From positions 372,001-436,000 of the forward strand of contig JBOFEA010000004.1 of NCBI GenBank assembly GCA_051647535.1: DNA of 64,000 bases, in the 5' to 3' direction. A model generated the notes under the pieces. The model searched no databases. It was not told the origin of the DNA and saw only the letters and a list, made by a program, of their open reading frames with translations. The stretch's first letter is position 1. Every line of letters starts with the position of its first letter. Origin of the DNA: Brevinema_A sp051647535. GTDB taxonomy: Bacteria; Spirochaetota; Brevinematia; Brevinematales; Brevinemataceae. The position numbers and the translations under genes were made by a program. Below are positions 62,776 to 64,000 of the stretch, piece after piece.

Positions 62776-63786
62776 ATGAGACAAGGAAGAAATTTTTTAT
62801 CCTTATTGTTGATGCTTGGCGTCGTAATGCATTTACATTCAGTTGAAAATACGCTGATAGATTTTTCAACTTATAATGAAAATATCCAACAGGTCGTTCA
62901 ACAGGATCAAGAGCTTTTCAAACAAGCGATGGCAAGTAATCCACGTTTAAATATTGTTGAGTCCGGATGGCCTCAGGAAGAGTTCCAAGAAGATGATTGG
63001 GTTTTGGAAAATTGGAGAGTGTATTTAAATTCTTCATCAGATACTGTGAAAAATAGAGAGAACTCTTTAGTAAAAACAGCTCCAAGTACAAAATATGGTA
63101 ATGTTTTGGGAGTTCGTCTTCAATTCCACCCATGGCAAAATGCATTTTGGGCTGAAATTCGTTTACCATTCTATCTTTCTCCTATCTATCTTGATGGAAG
63201 ATTTATTTCTCAAGATGAAAATGATCAAAATAACGGTATAGGTATTGGTTTGATTGCAAACATCGGTCAAATTAGAAATGTTCGTACTTGGTTTTATGGG
63301 CTTAATTATAACTATACTTATGGAGTTCGTGTATTAAATGAATTTGATCAACTACTCGAATTTGGAATGGGATCTGTCCTTTTTGAAGGATGGAGAAGAC
63401 TTGCTTGGGAAAATCAAGAATTTATATCTAATATAAATCATATTCCTATGGACAAGAATCCTTTATATCCTTTCTCTTATCCTTATATTAAATTTGAATC
63501 ATTGAATTTCTATAAGCCTTATGGAAGTAGTGATCCTAACTTTATTGGTTATGTTAAAGATGTGACTGTAGATTATGATTTTGCAATTATTAGAGATGAT
63601 TACGACATTAATGACGAAGCTCTTTGGGGTATTTTAGGAGCGCAAGCTTTAAAACATAAAATGGCTTTAAGCAAAAAAGTTAGTGAAGAATTGTTCTATA
63701 AGAGAAAATTGAGCAAAATGAAACAAGAAAATGAAAATGCAACTACTCAACAGCAACAACAACAGCAACAACAGCAACAACAATAA
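62776..63786 (+). CDS. flaA: FlaA-family periplasmic flagellar filament outer-layer protein
   Basis: 336 residues with a signal peptide (about 1-22). The mature start NTLIDFSTYNENI and the segments NWRVYLNSSSDTVKN, VLGVRLQFHPW, GQIRNVRTWFYGLNYNY and YIKFESLNFYKPYG match spirochaete FlaA sheath proteins, which coat the FlaB core of periplasmic flagella and affect stiffness. The C-terminus, after a Lys-rich helix, ends in 12 consecutive glutamines. AAGGAGAGG precedes the ATG. It is monocistronic. Confidence 0.9.
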   Translation: MRQGRNFLSLLLMLGVVMHLHSVENTLIDFSTYNENIQQVVQQDQELFKQAMASNPRLNIVESGWPQEEFQEDDWVLENWRVYLNSSSDTVKNRENSLVKTAPSTKYGNVLGVRLQFHPWQNAFWAEIRLPFYLSPIYLDGRFISQDENDQNNGIGIGLIANIGQIRNVRTWFYGLNYNYTYGVRVLNEFDQLLEFGMGSVLFEGWRRLAWENQEFISNINHIPMDKNPLYPFSYPYIKFESLNFYKPYGSSDPNFIGYVKDVTVDYDFAIIRDDYDINDEALWGILGAQALKHKMALSKKVSEELFYKRKLSKMKQENENATTQQQQQQQQQQQQ

Positions 63787-63798
63787 TTTAAGAAATAA

Positions 63799-63836
63799 AC
63801 AAAAAAACATCATAGTTATCTATGATGTTTTTTTGT
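63799..63836 (+). terminator. intrinsic terminator after flaA
   Basis: ACATCATAG / CTATGATGT, extended by A7 and T7 runs to 17 pairs, with a four-base loop. It could work in both directions and also stop the minus-strand gene that ends at 63865. Confidence 0.88.
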
Positions 63837-63864
63837 TTATTATGTGTTTTTTGATTTATTAAAA

Positions 63865-64000
63865 TTAATTTTTAAGACTCTGAAGATAATATTTGTTATC
63901 CTCATGTTTTATGAATAAGAGAACAGGTTCTTTTGTATTATTTTGATGAACTAAAAATGCACTGATCATAATATAATAATTTTGAGATATTGCTTGATTT
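63865..64000 (-). CDS. 3' end of an unknown gene running in from the right edge
   Basis: On the minus strand a reading frame stays open from the right edge to a TAA at 63865-63867. It gives 44 residues ending YYLQSLKN. The other two minus-strand frames are closed. The convergent hairpin at 63799-63836 fits as its terminator. Too short to identify. Confidence 0.5.
   Translation of the reverse strand, partial: NQAISQNYYIMISAFLVHQNNTKEPVLLFIKHEDNKYYLQSLKN

Overview
The window is a low-GC chromosomal segment of a spirochaete. The best lineage evidence is the FlaA-type periplasmic flagellar filament outer-layer protein at the right end. It is supported by a conserved spirochaete-like unknown protein, several periplasmic and outer-membrane proteins, and lpxA/lpxB homologues that suggest lipid A synthesis (absent in Borrelia and Treponema, present in Leptospira and Brachyspira). 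I cannot name the genus; an AT-rich lineage such as Brachyspirales or Brevinematales is a guess. There are no insertion sequences, prophage genes, CRISPR arrays or other signs of recent transfer. This is core chromosome.

Left part (1-28.8 kb): short operons on both strands. They hold an aminotransferase (cut by the edge), mraY with a large extracytoplasmic insertion, dtd, an NSS-family transporter with a small membrane partner, a zinc-ribbon mini-protein, a SPOR-domain protein, a membrane-anchored coiled-coil protein, a predicted outer-membrane protein, an MBL hydrolase facing tatD, an M23 endopeptidase, a STAS protein with lpxA, a lipoprotein, and a divergent WecG/TagA-like gene. A tight minus-strand operon follows: comF, a 1033-residue TPR membrane protein with a 36-bp minisatellite, lpxB, ruvX, rsmE, pyrH, rsmD, tsaB. 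A plus-strand run follows: a propeller-like exported protein, pmbA-like, a spirochaete-type unknown, a DUF151/UVR protein and 5-formyl-THF cyclo-ligase.

Middle (28.87-58.5 kb): an unbroken information-processing supercluster. A consensus promoter precedes tRNA-Thr, rpmG, tRNA-Trp, secE, nusG, rplKAJL and rpoBC. After a strong terminator, a second promoter and a roughly 290-nt structured leader precede rpsL, rpsG, fusA and tuf, the S10 operon, the spc operon (no rpmD, no map) and the alpha operon (no rpsD), ending at a terminator after rplQ. Beta, clamp and core ribosome genes are all intact with normal motifs.

Right part (58.5-64 kb): gatB, coaX, a cell-wall amidase coupled to a GerMN-like membrane protein, then flaA (ending in 12 glutamines) and the 3' end of a minus-strand gene.

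Promoters resemble sigma-70 sites (TTGACA-like, 17/18-bp spacer, TATAAT-like) and recur at almost every operon head. The observations most worth checking are the mutually exclusive RNA structures in the rpsL leader, a probable AUU start codon for rsmE, the MraY insertion, and the minisatellite protein with a recent 108-bp internal duplication. I found no clearly new multi-gene system.
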